Assembly (NCBI GenBank): GCA_016788865.1
Contig: JAEUSB010000046.1
Location: forward strand, 1-64,000
Length of the DNA: 64,000 bases
Reading direction: 5' to 3'
Source: Leptospirales bacterium
GTDB lineage: Bacteria; Spirochaetota; Leptospiria; Leptospirales; Leptonemataceae
Part shown: one piece after another, positions 16,683-27,579 of the stretch
Layout of the letters: every line of letters starts with the position of its first letter
Numbering within the stretch: the first letter of the stretch is position 1
Program-made: the position numbers and the translations under genes
Notes under the pieces: generated by a model
Told to the model about the DNA's origin: nothing
Databases searched by the model: none
Seen by the model: only the letters and a program-made list of their open reading frames with translations

Positions 16683-19600
16683 ATGGCTGAAAGCTCGGAA
16701 AGCGCACCCCCCTCCGAACAGGCTAAAGGCCTCGATTTTGCGCACCTGCATCTGCATACTACCTACAGCCTCCTCGACGGCGCCATAAGAATTCCCGATC
16801 TCATGAAACATTGCAAGGAGAACGGAATGTCCTCTGTTGCAATGACCGATCACGGCAACATGTTTGGGGCCATTGAGTTCTACAAAGAGGCAACCAAACA
16901 GGGAATCAAACCCATCATTGGAAACGAAGTCTACGTTGCGCCTGGAAGTCGAATGGAAAAGCGCCAGCTCGAAAAACTGGCGGATGGAAACAATTACCAC
17001 CTGATTCTCCTGGCCCAGAACGCTGTGGGCTATCAGAACCTGATTCGCCTCACAAGTCGTTCCTATACAGAAGGATTTTACAAAAAGCCGCGCATCGACT
17101 ATGACCTTCTTGAGCAACATTCCGATGGCTTGATCTGCCTTACAGCATGCCTGGGCGGAGAAGTTCAAAACAAGATACTTAACGGCAAAGAAGTAGAAGC
17201 CAGAAACCTGGCCGGGCGACTCAAAGAGATTTTTGGACCGGATCGCTTTTATCTGGAAATTCAGAATCACGGGATGCCGGAAGAGCGCACCGCAGCCCTT
17301 GGCAATATTGAAATTGCGCGCAAGAATGGTATCAAGATGGCGCTCACGAACGATAGCCATTTTCTAAAGCGCGACGATCACGCAGCGCAGGACATTCTAC
17401 TCAGGATCAACCAGAAAAAAACAATCGAAGATCCTACGTTCTTCTCTTTTACGCCTGACTTTCATGTTAAGACGCCACAGGAAATGTGGGGACTGTTCCC
17501 GGAAATTCCTGAGGCATTCCACAATACTCTGCGCATTGCAGAGATGGTGGATCTGAACTTCAAGTTTGGAAATCCACTCCTGCCCAGGTTCGATGTTCCG
17601 GGGGGATTCACTCTCGACAGCTTTCTGCATCATCTGGCCCTTGAAGGTCTAAAGAAGCGGTACGGGACCATTACGCCCCCGGTCCAGGAACGATTTGATT
17701 TTGAATTCAACGTAATTCAAAAGATGGACTTTGCCGGTTACTTCCTCATCGTTCAGGACTTCATCAACTATGCAAAGCGCAGCGACATTCCCGTAGGACC
17801 GGGTCGCGGTTCGGCCGCCGGAAGCATTATTTCGTACGCACTTGGAATTACTGACCTTGATCCAATTCGATTTGGACTCCTCTTTGAACGATTCCTGAAT
17901 CCTGATCGGAAGGAAATGCCGGATATCGACGTGGATTTCTGCGTTGAGCGTCGGGAAGAAGTCATCGCCTATGTACGCCAGAAATACGGACAGGATCGCG
18001 TGGGCCAGATCATCACGTATGGAACCATGTCTGCCCGGGCCTGCCTGAAAGACGTGGCCCGCGTTCTGAATATCCCTTTCGCTGAATCAAATGAAATGTC
18101 AAAGATGTTTCCGGAAGCCCTGGGAATCACGATCGAAGAAGCGCTCAAGCAATCCAAGGAACTCCGTGCCTACTCCGAGAAAGGAGAAATCCAGAAGCGT
18201 CTTTTTACAGCAGCCCTTCGCCTCGAAGACAACGTTCGTCACACGGGCGTTCATGCTGCAGGCGTTGTAATTGCACCAGCTCCGCTTGAGGAAATCGTTC
18301 CACTTGCAACCGTTGCATCCAAAGATGAAAACTCAGACGGCGGTCGCGTACTTGTAACCCAGTATGATATGTCAGCGCTCGCCGACGTTGGGCTTGTCAA
18401 AATGGACTTCCTCGGGCTTCGGAACCTGACTGTACTTCACCGCACCGTTCAAGAAGTAGAGCGCCGCACTGGCAAGAGAATCGATCTGCTCAATCTTCCC
18501 ATGGATGATGCGGCAACCTTCAAGCTTTTGCAAAAAGCAGATCTGAAGGGTGTATTCCAGCTCGAAACCTCACCTGGAATGCGCGATTTTTGTATTCGTA
18601 TCAAGCCCAATCGCTTTGAGGACTTGATCGACCTCATTGCTCTTTATCGACCCGGCCCACTTCAGTCCGGGATGGCAGAATCATACATCAAGCGTAGACG
18701 CGGACAGGAAAAGGTCACGTTCCCGCATGCGGATTTGCGAGAAGTTCTGGGTGATACGTTCGGGGTTATGATCTACCAGGAACAGGTCATGCTTATCTCG
18801 CGCAAGATTGGCGGGTTCACGCCGGGCGAGTCGGATGCGCTACGCAAAGCCATGGGCAAGAAGATCCACGAAAAGATGCAGGAGATGAAGGCCAAGTTTG
18901 TGCAGGGATCCGTGAAGGCCGGACACAAAGAGAAGTTTGCCGTGGATCTATTTGATCAGATGGCAGAGTTTGCATCCTACGGTTTTAACAAATCGCATTC
19001 TGCGGCGTACGCGCTCATCGTATATCAGACCGCGTACATGAAAGCGAACTATCCCACGGATACTATGCGCTCGCTTCTCGAGAGCAAGGTTGGAAAAACA
19101 GAAGAACTTGTTCCATATTTGAATTCATGCCATGAATCTGGAATTGTAATCCAGGGCCCGGATGTGAATGCGTCCGAACTTTCTTTCTCTTATGTGGAAG
19201 AAGGAAAGATTCGATTTGGCCTGGGGGCAATTAAGAACGTGGGTGAGCTGGCGGCAAAGTCCGTTATGGAAGAGCGCAAGTCCGGGCCCTACAAAGGACT
19301 CCTCGATTTTCTGGAGCGCGTGGACTTGAGGCTGTGCAATCGCAGGACTGTGGAAGCTCTGATTCTCTCCGGCGCCTTTGATTCATTTGGTCACAAACGC
19401 AAAGCACTGATGGGTTCACTTGATCTAGCTTACCAGCAGGCACAGAAATCCCAGGAAGACCGTTTCTCGGGTCAAGTCTCGCTGTTTGGTGAGTCCAGTT
19501 CTCAGGAAGACGTGATTCCAAAGGGAGATCATGTAACTGAATTCGATGAAATGACCCTGCTGCGCAATGAGCGCGAAATGCTTGGTTGTTACTTAACTTC

Positions 19601-20228
19601 GCATCCGCTGGCCAGGTTTGATCGAGTCCTTACAAAGATGGGCGTGCGCACAATCGAAATGCTGCAGCGAATGAATGCCAATGATCGCGTGGAATTGGCC
19701 GGCGTCGTTGGAGATATATCCAAGCGAATTACAAAGACAGGCAAGGAAATGTGGAATGTTCGAATCGAAGATCGCACCGGTTCCATTGACAGCGTGATCT
19801 TTTCCACGATCATTGATCAGTCGCGACACATCTTGCAAAAAGACACGCCTCTGCTCTTCAAGGGTCGCATCGAAAAGGACGATGAAAAGCCAATGCCCAG
19901 GCTCCGCATCGAAACCATTCGAGAAATCACTGCAGAATCAATCGAAGAGAAACTCGAGAAATCCCTTCACGTGAAGATGGATTCGCTTCCGCCTTCAGAA
20001 GCGGAACTTATGCTGCGTCAAATCCACACGATTCTAAAATGCAATCGGGGAAATCTGAGCGTTTACTTTCACATTGCTTCTTCCCAGAACCCAGAATCAA
20101 GAAAGGTTATCAAGGCGCACGATAGCTTCAGCGTTGAGATGAACAAGGGGATGCTTGAGCAGCTCAAAAAAATCAACTGTGTCGAGGCAGTCTTTCTTTC
20201 TGTTGGAAATCAGCTCCGCCCGGTATGA
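16683..20228 (+). CDS. dnaE: DNA polymerase III alpha subunit
   Basis: A 1181-residue replicative polymerase. The N-terminal PHP domain begins with [14 protein letters not shown] and [13 protein letters not shown]. The polymerase core shows [18 protein letters not shown] and the catalytic PDIDVDF, with Asp414 and Asp416 as likely metal ligands. The thumb/fingers region, a helix-hairpin-helix and an OB-fold ([20 protein letters not shown]) follow. The length is usual for DnaE1. The start has no evident Shine-Dalgarno site. Its last four bases overlap the ATG of a lipoprotein gene. Identity is very secure. Confidence 0.98.
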   Translation: MAESSESAPPSEQAKGLDFAHLHLHTTYSLLDGAIRIPDLMKHCKENGMSSVAMTDHGNMFGAIEFYKEATKQGIKPIIGNEVYVAPGSRMEKRQLEKLADGNNYHLILLAQNAVGYQNLIRLTSRSYTEGFYKKPRIDYDLLEQHSDGLICLTACLGGEVQNKILNGKEVEARNLAGRLKEIFGPDRFYLEIQNHGMPEERTAALGNIEIARKNGIKMALTNDSHFLKRDDHAAQDILLRINQKKTIEDPTFFSFTPDFHVKTPQEMWGLFPEIPEAFHNTLRIAEMVDLNFKFGNPLLPRFDVPGGFTLDSFLHHLALEGLKKRYGTITPPVQERFDFEFNVIQKMDFAGYFLIVQDFINYAKRSDIPVGPGRGSAAGSIISYALGITDLDPIRFGLLFERFLNPDRKEMPDIDVDFCVERREEVIAYVRQKYGQDRVGQIITYGTMSARACLKDVARVLNIPFAESNEMSKMFPEALGITIEEALKQSKELRAYSEKGEIQKRLFTAALRLEDNVRHTGVHAAGVVIAPAPLEEIVPLATVASKDENSDGGRVLVTQYDMSALADVGLVKMDFLGLRNLTVLHRTVQEVERRTGKRIDLLNLPMDDAATFKLLQKADLKGVFQLETSPGMRDFCIRIKPNRFEDLIDLIALYRPGPLQSGMAESYIKRRRGQEKVTFPHADLREVLGDTFGVMIYQEQVMLISRKIGGFTPGESDALRKAMGKKIHEKMQEMKAKFVQGSVKAGHKEKFAVDLFDQMAEFASYGFNKSHSAAYALIVYQTAYMKANYPTDTMRSLLESKVGKTEELVPYLNSCHESGIVIQGPDVNASELSFSYVEEGKIRFGLGAIKNVGELAAKSVMEERKSGPYKGLLDFLERVDLRLCNRRTVEALILSGAFDSFGHKRKALMGSLDLAYQQAQKSQEDRFSGQVSLFGESSSQEDVIPKGDHVTEFDEMTLLRNEREMLGCYLTSHPLARFDRVLTKMGVRTIEMLQRMNANDRVELAGVVGDISKRITKTGKEMWNVRIEDRTGSIDSVIFSTIIDQSRHILQKDTPLLFKGRIEKDDEKPMPRLRIETIREITAESIEEKLEKSLHVKMDSLPPSEAELMLRQIHTILKCNRGNLSVYFHIASSQNPESRKVIKAHDSFSVEMNKGMLEQLKKINCVEAVFLSVGNQLRPV

Positions 20229-20977
20229 TATATCTATCCTCAGCTAACAATCCACGGCGCAGGGCCTTGGCTCCTGTTTCGGGTATCATTCTTCGCATTC
20301 TCGTCATTCTGACTCTGGCGTTCGTGTCCTCAAATTGCCTGACTATGATCCATACGAAGGCAATCAAAGATTATGCGAATGCGCGCCGGGAGTTCGACAC
20401 CGAAATTGTAAAGGGACATGTCGGTATGGCGAAGGGTGTCGTCCGACAAGACGGATCCACGGTCGTGGCTGTATTTCCGCAAACACTTCAAGGTCCCGGA
20501 AGACTCTTGCGCCTTGAGGGCAAGGATGGTGCACTGCGCTTAAGCGAGGTTAGTGCGTCGATTGAAGGGACTCCAGCATTGATTCTGCGCCAGAATGTTT
20601 GCTGTATGGAAGATGCAGCTTTGCGCGCGGTGATTTTCGCACAACCCGGAGATGTCAAGACAGCAGACGCTATTGTTCGAGAGGCGTTTCAGATCAAGGA
20701 TGCGCCCTCCGCAAACGCGCTCGGAGTGATTGATTTTACAAACGTCTATACTGTTTCCGCCTATTTGATCCTCTCTGAAAACGGGACAATCAAGTCAGTC
20801 AGCGCCCTACCGCCCGGGGACTATGACCCTGCTATGAGTGGGATTGATTGGAATGTGAGGAGTCGTCCGGGTTATGTTCTAATGCATTTGTGGTACGGGG
20901 TGACCGTTCCGCTCGATATTGTGACCTCTCCCTTCCAGCTAGTGGCCATCCTGCTCTTGCCACCGGGAGCTCGGTAA
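20225..20977 (+). CDS. Predicted lipoprotein of unknown function, coupled to dnaE
   Basis: A 250-residue protein whose ATG overlaps the dnaE stop by ATGA. The signal peptide is long, with a hydrophobic stretch at about 20-34 and a lipobox S-S-N-C at Cys38. The mature part is mostly beta-rich and ends with a hydrophobic stretch, [21 protein letters not shown], which recalls the C-terminal pattern of YceK/YidQ-type lipoproteins; this resemblance is weak. There is no reason in its sequence to link it to replication; the overlap probably just shares transcription. The 3' end converges on the sigma-partner gene. Confidence 0.7.
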   Translation: MIYLSSANNPRRRALAPVSGIILRILVILTLAFVSSNCLTMIHTKAIKDYANARREFDTEIVKGHVGMAKGVVRQDGSTVVAVFPQTLQGPGRLLRLEGKDGALRLSEVSASIEGTPALILRQNVCCMEDAALRAVIFAQPGDVKTADAIVREAFQIKDAPSANALGVIDFTNVYTVSAYLILSENGTIKSVSALPPGDYDPAMSGIDWNVRSRPGYVLMHLWYGVTVPLDIVTSPFQLVAILLLPPGAR

Positions 20978-21026
20978 ATTGGAGACCGGCACACCGCATT
21001 GAAACCGCTAGATCGACTAACGTCAG

Positions 21027-21656
21027 TCAGTGAGTGTCGGAGCCGTCGCCCGAAATCACAAAGGAGAAGCCGTCTGAGTGATCCCCTTCAAGGTTGAGCT
21101 CATAGTGGCCGCGGTTGAGATGTTCAAACGCGACGTTCCGCTCTTCTACTGGAAGGGTTCTTGAGGCAACGATCCTGCCCTCTTTGCGAAGACTTGCGCG
21201 GACGACACCTGAACACTTGATTCGAACAGCGATCATGACATCGTCATCAGACTCGCGAATAATCTGATACTCAAAATCCCCACGGCGCTGTTGAACGTGA
21301 ACCACGGGCCTTCTCTCAAGCGTGGCGGAGCGAAGGGGCTCTGCTGCTGCCTCTTCAACGAAGTAGGATGTGCTGTCCACGAGAGCGAGCAGCTTATCTG
21401 CAAGGCCAAGCTTAATAACGCAGGACGGTTGCTTCTCACCTTTGAGGACTTTCTCAGTAATATTCAACAGAACTTCTGGAACAGCCAGGAGCGGACCATC
21501 CATTAACTTCTCAGCCAACGACGTCTGCGGCTGCTCGGGACGCACAAGCGATTCCGCAACTAACAACTCCTCGATAAAGAAGAGGTCGGCATCCGGCCCG
21601 GTGATGCGATCATACAGGCCATCCGGGTCATTTAGAAAATCATGGATGGAGTTCAT
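21027..21656 (-). CDS. Unknown protein, partner of the ECF-like sigma factor
   Basis: A 209-residue soluble protein with no membrane segment, signal peptide or zinc-finger cysteines. The N-terminal half is helical and acidic (DFLNDPDGLYDRITGPDADLFFIEELL), and the C-terminal third (about 115-205) looks like a small beta-sandwich ending in a FSFVISGDGSDTH tail. Its start overlaps the sigma gene stop (ATGA), so the two are translationally coupled. Genes in this position are often anti-sigma or co-regulators, but this one lacks a membrane anchor and a known anti-sigma motif. I cannot place it in a family. Confidence 0.65.
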   Translation of the reverse strand: MNSIHDFLNDPDGLYDRITGPDADLFFIEELLVAESLVRPEQPQTSLAEKLMDGPLLAVPEVLLNITEKVLKGEKQPSCVIKLGLADKLLALVDSTSYFVEEAAAEPLRSATLERRPVVHVQQRRGDFEYQIIRESDDDVMIAVRIKCSGVVRASLRKEGRIVASRTLPVEERNVAFEHLNRGHYELNLEGDHSDGFSFVISGDGSDTH

Positions 21657-22615
21657 GTTTCATACTCTTTGACGGAGTTTATGTGCATTGCATTATAACC
21701 GGGCTCGATTTTTTTCAGTTCTTTGAGTTTTTCAAACGCGCGCATAACAGTGACGCTGACGCTGCCCTCGGGCATTGCCATCAAAGCCGCGATCTCCCTG
21801 TAGGGCATTCGGACTACAAAGTGCCCCTTCTCTTTGCGACCCAGCAGGCGCCCTCGCTGCGTTAACTTCTTCTCAATGGCCCGGTCAAGTTTTTCGACTT
21901 CAAAGGATCTATCCGGCCAGCCGCCGGCCCCCAGGATCCGCTCCCGCTTAGCCCGGAGGTCCAGGATGGCGACATACAGGGAGGTGATTTTGTCCTCGTT
22001 GGCCAGGTTGGCTAGCTCGCGCTCAGAGAGGGTGTCCTTCAATGCCGCCAGGCGACCGGTGACCTGCGCTTCAGTCAGGCCTGATCGAGAGACGATATGC
22101 AACAGTTCCTCGGGGCCCATTTCCAGATAGTACAGGAAGGTCAGCTTGACCAGGGTTCTCGATTCAACCGGGAGCATGCCGAGCCAGCTATGCACCAGGG
22201 GGTCACTTTCGCGCGGAGGCTGGGCCGCGATCTGATCTGGAAGCAGGGTTGAATCCTGCCTGCGAAAGCGAGTGAGGCGAAGCCAGTCGATAACGAGGTT
22301 GCGCAGGACGGAATAGAACCACGTCCGAAACGTGGATTTCCCTTGAAAAGATTTGAATCGATTCCCGCCCCTCAAATGCTCAAGGGCATAGAGGTAAAAG
22401 TCTGAAGCCGAGTCTTCATCCAGGTGAAATACACGAATGGGAAAGTTATAGATATCCGCCGAGTATGCCCGAAAGAACTCCGCGATCGCTTCCGGCTCCC
22501 CCTGGCCGCAGCGCTGCACCAGAGAAAGGATTGCCCTGGGATCGGGCGCTGGTCTGCTGGACTCGTCCTTCACAAATACAACGGTTTCACATTCATGACC
22601 TGGTTTCGACTCCAT
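21653..22615 (-). CDS. Long ECF-like RNA polymerase sigma factor
   Basis: A 320-residue sigma factor, well above the usual 170-200 residues of the ECF group. Residues about 37-116 form sigma region 2 (AIAEFFRAYSADIYNFPIRV to TFRTWFYSVLRNLVIDWLR). Residues about 144-196 look like a region-4-type helical unit (LPVESRTLVKLTFLYYLEM, then LTEAQVTGRL). A second helix-turn-helix at about 270-303 (PYREIAALMAMPEGSVSVTVMRAFEKL) is a better region 4.2. The start is supported by AAGGA just upstream. Its stop overlaps the unknown partner gene, and its first 21 bases overlap the 5' end of the divergent M23 gene. Confidence 0.82.
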   Translation of the reverse strand: MESKPGHECETVVFVKDESSRPAPDPRAILSLVQRCGQGEPEAIAEFFRAYSADIYNFPIRVFHLDEDSASDFYLYALEHLRGGNRFKSFQGKSTFRTWFYSVLRNLVIDWLRLTRFRRQDSTLLPDQIAAQPPRESDPLVHSWLGMLPVESRTLVKLTFLYYLEMGPEELLHIVSRSGLTEAQVTGRLAALKDTLSERELANLANEDKITSLYVAILDLRAKRERILGAGGWPDRSFEVEKLDRAIEKKLTQRGRLLGRKEKGHFVVRMPYREIAALMAMPEGSVSVTVMRAFEKLKELKKIEPGYNAMHINSVKEYET

Positions 22616-23515
22616 TTTTCCTTTTTTGTCACGCTTCTTGCGGTTTTATTCGCCCCCTTTGCCATGGGCCTTATCGCGGAAGAGCCCACGCAGTTCAACT
22701 GGCCAATCAATCGTGGCTTCCCGGAGCTTCGGGGACTAACGTCCACTTTCGGCGAATCCCGCGAAGATCACTTTCACAACGGGGTAGATATAGCCGGGTT
22801 AAACGACGAGATAAAGCCCATTGCGCCAGGCACATTCCTCTTTACGCGCAATGCGGAGGACGACCCTTTCGCACCCCTGATTGGACCCGGAAATTTTGTC
22901 ATAGTGGATCACGGCAAGGGCTGGTGGTCGGGCTACTACCATCTCGCAAAGTCAGGCAAGGCGCGCAGCGGCCCTGTGGACGCCAATACAGTAATCGGAT
23001 ACTCCGGAAATACGGGCCACAGCGTAGGGGCGCACCTGCACTTCTTCATCTCTAAGGACTACGGGAAAACCATGGTCAATCCATTGATCGTCTTGCCAGG
23101 CACAGTTGATCAGAACCCTCCTGAAATCGGGGCGCTTACAATTGTCACCCCAACAACAAAGACCAGTGTGCCACCGGGCAAGGTCAGCCGCGTTCGCCTC
23201 AGCCAGGCATTTCCGGTTTACATCACGGTCACAGACCCCGGGCTAGAACGCAATACCAACCGAGGAGTATACGAATTGCGCTGGAAATTGAATTCCGCAC
23301 CGGAAGAGGTGCGTACCTTCCAGAAGCTGGTTGTGCATGACGGCGAATGGAAGTTAGACGGCAAGGCATTTGATGATGTATTTGGATTGGGCCTGTATTC
23401 GCTGGGCAAATTAGGTTTTCAGAATGGCACAAATACTCTGCGCGTTGTAGCAGTTGATCAAGCAGGAAACAAATCAGAAACAGAGTTTCAGCTAGACGTT
23501 CAGAGGATGTACTGA
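22595..23515 (+). CDS. M23 family metallopeptidase
   Basis: A 306-residue secreted zinc peptidase of the lysostaphin/LytM type. The ATG at 22595 gives a signal peptide (about 1-27) directly at the N-terminus; a longer frame from 22424 runs antisense to the sigma gene and is rejected. Zinc ligands are His61 and Asp65 in HFHNGVD and His149 in GAHLHF, with His116 in the GYYHLA motif, so the site looks complete and active. A beta-rich C-terminal domain (about 190-300) follows, which may be Ig-like. Its likely job is cleavage of peptidoglycan cross-links or regulation of an amidase. Its 5' end overlaps the divergent sigma gene. Confidence 0.9.
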   Translation: MTWFRLHFSFFVTLLAVLFAPFAMGLIAEEPTQFNWPINRGFPELRGLTSTFGESREDHFHNGVDIAGLNDEIKPIAPGTFLFTRNAEDDPFAPLIGPGNFVIVDHGKGWWSGYYHLAKSGKARSGPVDANTVIGYSGNTGHSVGAHLHFFISKDYGKTMVNPLIVLPGTVDQNPPEIGALTIVTPTTKTSVPPGKVSRVRLSQAFPVYITVTDPGLERNTNRGVYELRWKLNSAPEEVRTFQKLVVHDGEWKLDGKAFDDVFGLGLYSLGKLGFQNGTNTLRVVAVDQAGNKSETEFQLDVQRMY

Positions 23516-23536
23516 GCCGGGCGAGCGATCCGGCCT

Positions 23537-25513
23537 CTACCGATTCGCGTTACTCGCCGGTGCCGCAACCTTCTGCACGCGATCTCCCGAAAAAATTGCC
23601 GATGGAGACAGCCCCCTTTCAGTAGCAGCTCGCGACACGTAAAACGACGTTTCTTCAACTCGAAGCTTTCCGACCACATGGCCGGCTCGTTCGACTTCGA
23701 GCCAGTCGCCTTTGTTCAATCCGTCACTCTTACCTGCATTCAGATAGATTGAAGTACCACTTACGCGCACCACCTGACCTGCAGCCGGTAGCAAATTTGC
23801 AATTCTCGAGGCGGCCCGTGCGCAGATACGATGCAAAGCATCCTCGCCATCCTCGGTAGTCTCAAATCGATCGAGGATTCTTCCACCTCGTCTATCGTAG
23901 ACTTCGAATTTTACGCGCGCACCTTTCTCTCTCAGACTGAAACTCCCCGCGACAATCGCAGAAACAGTCTCGTCTTTATCATTTAGAAACCGCATCGCTT
24001 CCGGGCTGTACGGGACCGGGCCCTGGATTCCCTCAACGCGACGAATCGTTTCAAATAATTTCTTCCGGAACGTCTCTGGAGCCGGGACAACTTTCACAGT
24101 CAGATGATCCCGCAATGCCATAGAGAGAACCTCTCCGGCATCTGGAATCCGTGGAAAGGGGTTTTCAGACTTAAAATCAAACACCAGTATGCGATGTGGC
24201 GTCCGGATCACGTTGGCCCGGGAACCGTTATTGGAAATTGTTAGGAGATTTTCCCGCATTGCGAGGTCGCGATTTTTCTGTCTGAGTGCCTCATCGATTC
24301 GAAATTGCACGGAGGGACTGTTGTCCATTTCGCGGAGGCGCAGCAAGCCAGCCAGATAGCCTTCGTAGTTCCCCTCGCGCGTGGCCTTTTCAATCTCAAT
24401 ATTCAAGGTCTCTTTGCCAGGCATAAAGACAAGCGCGCGCCTGGCGTGAAAATCCCTGAGGTCGGTTCGCCCGGCTCGGGTGGCAAACTGCATTAGGTTT
24501 AAATGAAACTTCCCAACTTTGCGACGCGCTTCCAGGCCACCCGTGCTCTCATTTGCGGCCAGGAACTGCTCATAACGGTATCTGATAAGCGAATCTTCTG
24601 GAGCCAGGCGCAGCGCTTGCTGAAAGCCGTATAGAGCTTCGGCAGGTTGCTTGCCGCCGCTCAAAACAGCACTCAGGTATTGCCATTGTGCATTTTGCGG
24701 TTCTTGCTCTATCAGTGAACGCACGCGCGAAAGTGTTTCGCCAGTGGTGCCCGAATACATCTCAAGAAGGATCAGGTTCTTTTGCGCTGGAACATTGTCT
24801 TCGGAAATGTCAAGCGCTGTGCGATAGGATCGTTTTCCGATCTCGACAAGCCGCTTGCGCTCAACAGGATCCTTTTCCGTAAGAAGTCGACGAAATGCAA
24901 TATCCCCTTCAGCAAGATGGACCTCTGGATTCTCCGGATCGATTCGGCGCGCCCTGGCAATGTAACCGGCCGCTTTCTGCGTTCTGCTGCGATCCGTTTC
25001 AAGCACTGCAAGCGAGAGCAAGCTCGGAAGATGCAGGGGATTTTTCTTCAAAGCCCGCTCAAAATACCCGGCTGCCAGGTCTTTGCGCCCCATGCGCCAG
25101 TGCAGGTCACCACGTGCATGAAGTGCATTTTCATTGGAGGGATCTCGCGCTTCCGCTTTCTTAAGCACTACGTCCGCAGCCGAAAGGTTGCCGCTGATGG
25201 TTAAGACTCTTGCGTTTCCAATCAATGCACGCGTGTTCTCTGCTTCCTGCGTAAGCACTCGCTCATAGCTCTGACGAGCTCGCGCAAGATCGCCTAATTG
25301 CAGGCTGAGATCCCCATCGGCCAATGCCGCCTCTCTATACGAAGGATTGATTTCAAGGGCCCGCCGGAAATAGAAACGCGCATTCTCCCGATCTCCGCGA
25401 GACAGTGCTGCGACACCGTCTTGATACAGCTTAGACGCGCTTTCGGATGGCAGCTCCGTTACCGAGACCAGCAATGCCAGGACTAAAAGTCTACTCAGCA
25501 CGCGGTGGTACAA
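23537..25513 (-). CDS. TPR protein with FlgT-like C-terminal domain
   Basis: A 658-residue exported protein. It starts with TTG at 25513, supported by GGGAGG five bases upstream, and has a signal peptide (about 1-26). Residues about 28-330 are a run of about nine TPR units (GDRENARFYFRRALEINPSY and similar). A middle domain (about 430-560, RILVFDFKSENPFPRI) resembles the TolB-N/CsgG type of periplasmic alpha-beta fold. The last 75 residues (GQVVRVSGTSIYLNAGKSDGLNKGD) match the FlgT C-terminal barrel. It overlaps the end of the upstream NHL/VWA gene and is last in a minus-strand set with an Lpt permease. An envelope assembly role is inferred. Confidence 0.8.
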   Translation of the reverse strand: MYHRVLSRLLVLALLVSVTELPSESASKLYQDGVAALSRGDRENARFYFRRALEINPSYREAALADGDLSLQLGDLARARQSYERVLTQEAENTRALIGNARVLTISGNLSAADVVLKKAEARDPSNENALHARGDLHWRMGRKDLAAGYFERALKKNPLHLPSLLSLAVLETDRSRTQKAAGYIARARRIDPENPEVHLAEGDIAFRRLLTEKDPVERKRLVEIGKRSYRTALDISEDNVPAQKNLILLEMYSGTTGETLSRVRSLIEQEPQNAQWQYLSAVLSGGKQPAEALYGFQQALRLAPEDSLIRYRYEQFLAANESTGGLEARRKVGKFHLNLMQFATRAGRTDLRDFHARRALVFMPGKETLNIEIEKATREGNYEGYLAGLLRLREMDNSPSVQFRIDEALRQKNRDLAMRENLLTISNNGSRANVIRTPHRILVFDFKSENPFPRIPDAGEVLSMALRDHLTVKVVPAPETFRKKLFETIRRVEGIQGPVPYSPEAMRFLNDKDETVSAIVAGSFSLREKGARVKFEVYDRRGGRILDRFETTEDGEDALHRICARAASRIANLLPAAGQVVRVSGTSIYLNAGKSDGLNKGDWLEVERAGHVVGKLRVEETSFYVSRAATERGLSPSAIFSGDRVQKVAAPASNANR

Positions 25514-27533
25514 AGTATCCTCCCTCGGCTGAGCCAGTCATCCCCTGATGCGCCACGTCGACGCGAAGCTCAATGTAGCGGTCCGCCAGATCTGGCGTAA
25601 GATTCGAATGATACGTAAGTATATAACGTTCGTCGCGCCTTGCACGAATCCGGGAATAAAGATCTCGAATGGCTGTATCATCGTAGGCCCGGATGTACTC
25701 TCCGCCGGTTGCTGCGGCCAGCGATTTGTACGTTTCCGTATTATCGTTGGACTGACCCATTTCAAATGAAATGATATGAATTGGAATTCCCTGAGCCCGG
25801 GCGAAAAACTCGATTCGCTCGGATGGATATTGAAGAAAAGGCTGCTTTTCAGCCCCTGAAACCAGCACAATTACAGCCCTCGGCCCCATTGCAGTCACCA
25901 GTCTCGATAGGCTTTCGACGATACCTTTGCCGACGTCCGGTCGCTCGACAACTTCCCCGTCCGTGATCGACTTAATGATTTCACGACGTTGGAGTCCTTC
26001 GTAAACGGAGCGTACTGTCTCACCGACTCGGATGACTGCAATTCGATCTGAAATTCGAATGGGAGCAAGAATCCGACCCAGAAGCGAACCCAGGATTTCC
26101 TTTTGTTCGGGCTCCGCAAGAGTTGCATCGTTCTCTTTGACAAACATCAAATTGACACGGCTTTGATAGTTGTCCATGCTGTTGGTGCTTGTACCCCGGA
26201 TGAACCTGTCGTTCTCATATATTTTTATTTCATTGCGGGTAAGGCCCGGCATTTGCGAACCAAGGCGATTTCGCATCTGAACAAAGATTGCTACATCCGG
26301 AAAGGAACTGGTATCGACGCGCTCCACGCGACAGTCAAGGTTACTGATACGGAGGGCCTCCGGCATAAAAACGTGAATGCGCCCGGAACCAAACTCCGCT
26401 ACATACAACACGCCATTGGCATCCGTGCGCGCGGAAAAAGGTCTCGTCCAGCTCAATGCCTGATCGTCTTTTGTCCGCACCTCAAGCTTGTTCCAGCTTT
26501 TCTCAACAAGGTCGTAGAATAAAACACCGGACTCTTCGTCTGCGACGATTAGCCGTTTCTCAGCAAATGAGACACCGCGGGGCTTTGACATCAAATTTGA
26601 TTCAATCTGGTCCTGATAATTCCCGTCTTCATCAAACACAAGGATTCGAGAAGAATTACGATCCGCAATGTACAGCAAGCCCTGGTCCAGGGCAATCCCT
26701 GCTGGAAAACTCAGCGCAGCTTCATCCGCTTGAAACGTTAAGAGGTATTTACCAGTCAGATCAAACTTCTGGACTCGCTTGTTGCCACTGTCGGTTACAA
26801 AAATCGCAGTTGAACTCACAACCACGCCTGCCGGTCCACGGAATTGTCCCGGGCCACTCCCCGTCCCGCCAAATGTAAACAGCTCGGATCCGGCAAGGTC
26901 CATGACGCGAATTCTGTCATCACTGTAGTCTGCGATGTAGATAGTTTCGCCGGCTAACGTCATACTTACAGGGCCTTTGAAACGATCGAACAATCGTCCC
27001 CGGATCTGGCGGAATGCTGTTGTGCCTGGATTGGCAACTATCAGGTTTGCACTGCCGGAAAAGAGGAAGTACAGATTGCTTGCGGAGTCAACGGCCGTGT
27101 CAACCGGACGCTCTGCACCCATCTCGGGGAAGTCCAACTTCCCAAACGAGCGATAGTGAATATAGGGACCTACATTCTTAAATCCATTCAACTTGAAACG
27201 CAGGAGGTCGCTTCGCATGCGAATGAGCGGATATGCTCCCTCAGAGACGCGATCGAGAAACTCCCATTGCTCAAGTGCACTATTCCATTCACCGGAGTAA
27301 TAGTTGGCGTCCCCCAGGTATCTGCGCGCCAGATGAAAGTATGAAACCTTGTTTAGCGATTTGTAAAAGAACTCCCGGGCCGCAGCATACTGGCCAGCGT
27401 TGTAGAATGTAATCCCCCGCCGGAACGAATCACGCGCCTCTTCTTCCTTGATCCGCAGAGACGGTAAATTCTGCGAAAAAGCCGGGGAAAACAGCAGAAA
27501 GGCAATAACCAGATACTGCACCTTAGGCGACAT
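25491..27533 (-). CDS. Secreted TPR/NHL-repeat/VWA-like protein
   Basis: A 680-residue exported protein when started at ATG 27533, which puts the signal peptide (MSPKVQYLVIAFLLFSPAFS) at the N-terminus; a TTG at 27572 would add 13 residues. A short TPR-like part follows (about 30-100). NHL beta-propeller repeats lie at about 130-400 (GPGQFRGPAGVVVSSTAIFVTDSGNKRVQKF and similar, here cut short as the pattern G-x-F-x-x-P-x-G-V). The C-terminal VWA-like domain (about 410-670) has AVIVLVSGAEKQPF and a late ATGGEYIRAYDDT, but a full DxSxS site is not obvious. It likely works outside the inner membrane as a protein-binding hub. It overlaps the TPR/FlgT gene after it. Confidence 0.8.
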   Translation of the reverse strand: MSPKVQYLVIAFLLFSPAFSQNLPSLRIKEEEARDSFRRGITFYNAGQYAAAREFFYKSLNKVSYFHLARRYLGDANYYSGEWNSALEQWEFLDRVSEGAYPLIRMRSDLLRFKLNGFKNVGPYIHYRSFGKLDFPEMGAERPVDTAVDSASNLYFLFSGSANLIVANPGTTAFRQIRGRLFDRFKGPVSMTLAGETIYIADYSDDRIRVMDLAGSELFTFGGTGSGPGQFRGPAGVVVSSTAIFVTDSGNKRVQKFDLTGKYLLTFQADEAALSFPAGIALDQGLLYIADRNSSRILVFDEDGNYQDQIESNLMSKPRGVSFAEKRLIVADEESGVLFYDLVEKSWNKLEVRTKDDQALSWTRPFSARTDANGVLYVAEFGSGRIHVFMPEALRISNLDCRVERVDTSSFPDVAIFVQMRNRLGSQMPGLTRNEIKIYENDRFIRGTSTNSMDNYQSRVNLMFVKENDATLAEPEQKEILGSLLGRILAPIRISDRIAVIRVGETVRSVYEGLQRREIIKSITDGEVVERPDVGKGIVESLSRLVTAMGPRAVIVLVSGAEKQPFLQYPSERIEFFARAQGIPIHIISFEMGQSNDNTETYKSLAAATGGEYIRAYDDTAIRDLYSRIRARRDERYILTYHSNLTPDLADRYIELRVDVAHQGMTGSAEGGYFVPPRAE

Positions 27534-27579
27534 AATACAGACCCAGCGTCCACGGTTGAACGCAGTCAGCAATACTTTT

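Noticed and set aside
22424-22594. N-terminal extension of the M23 peptidase gene
   Set aside because: It would be fully antisense to sigma region 2 and would bury the signal peptide.
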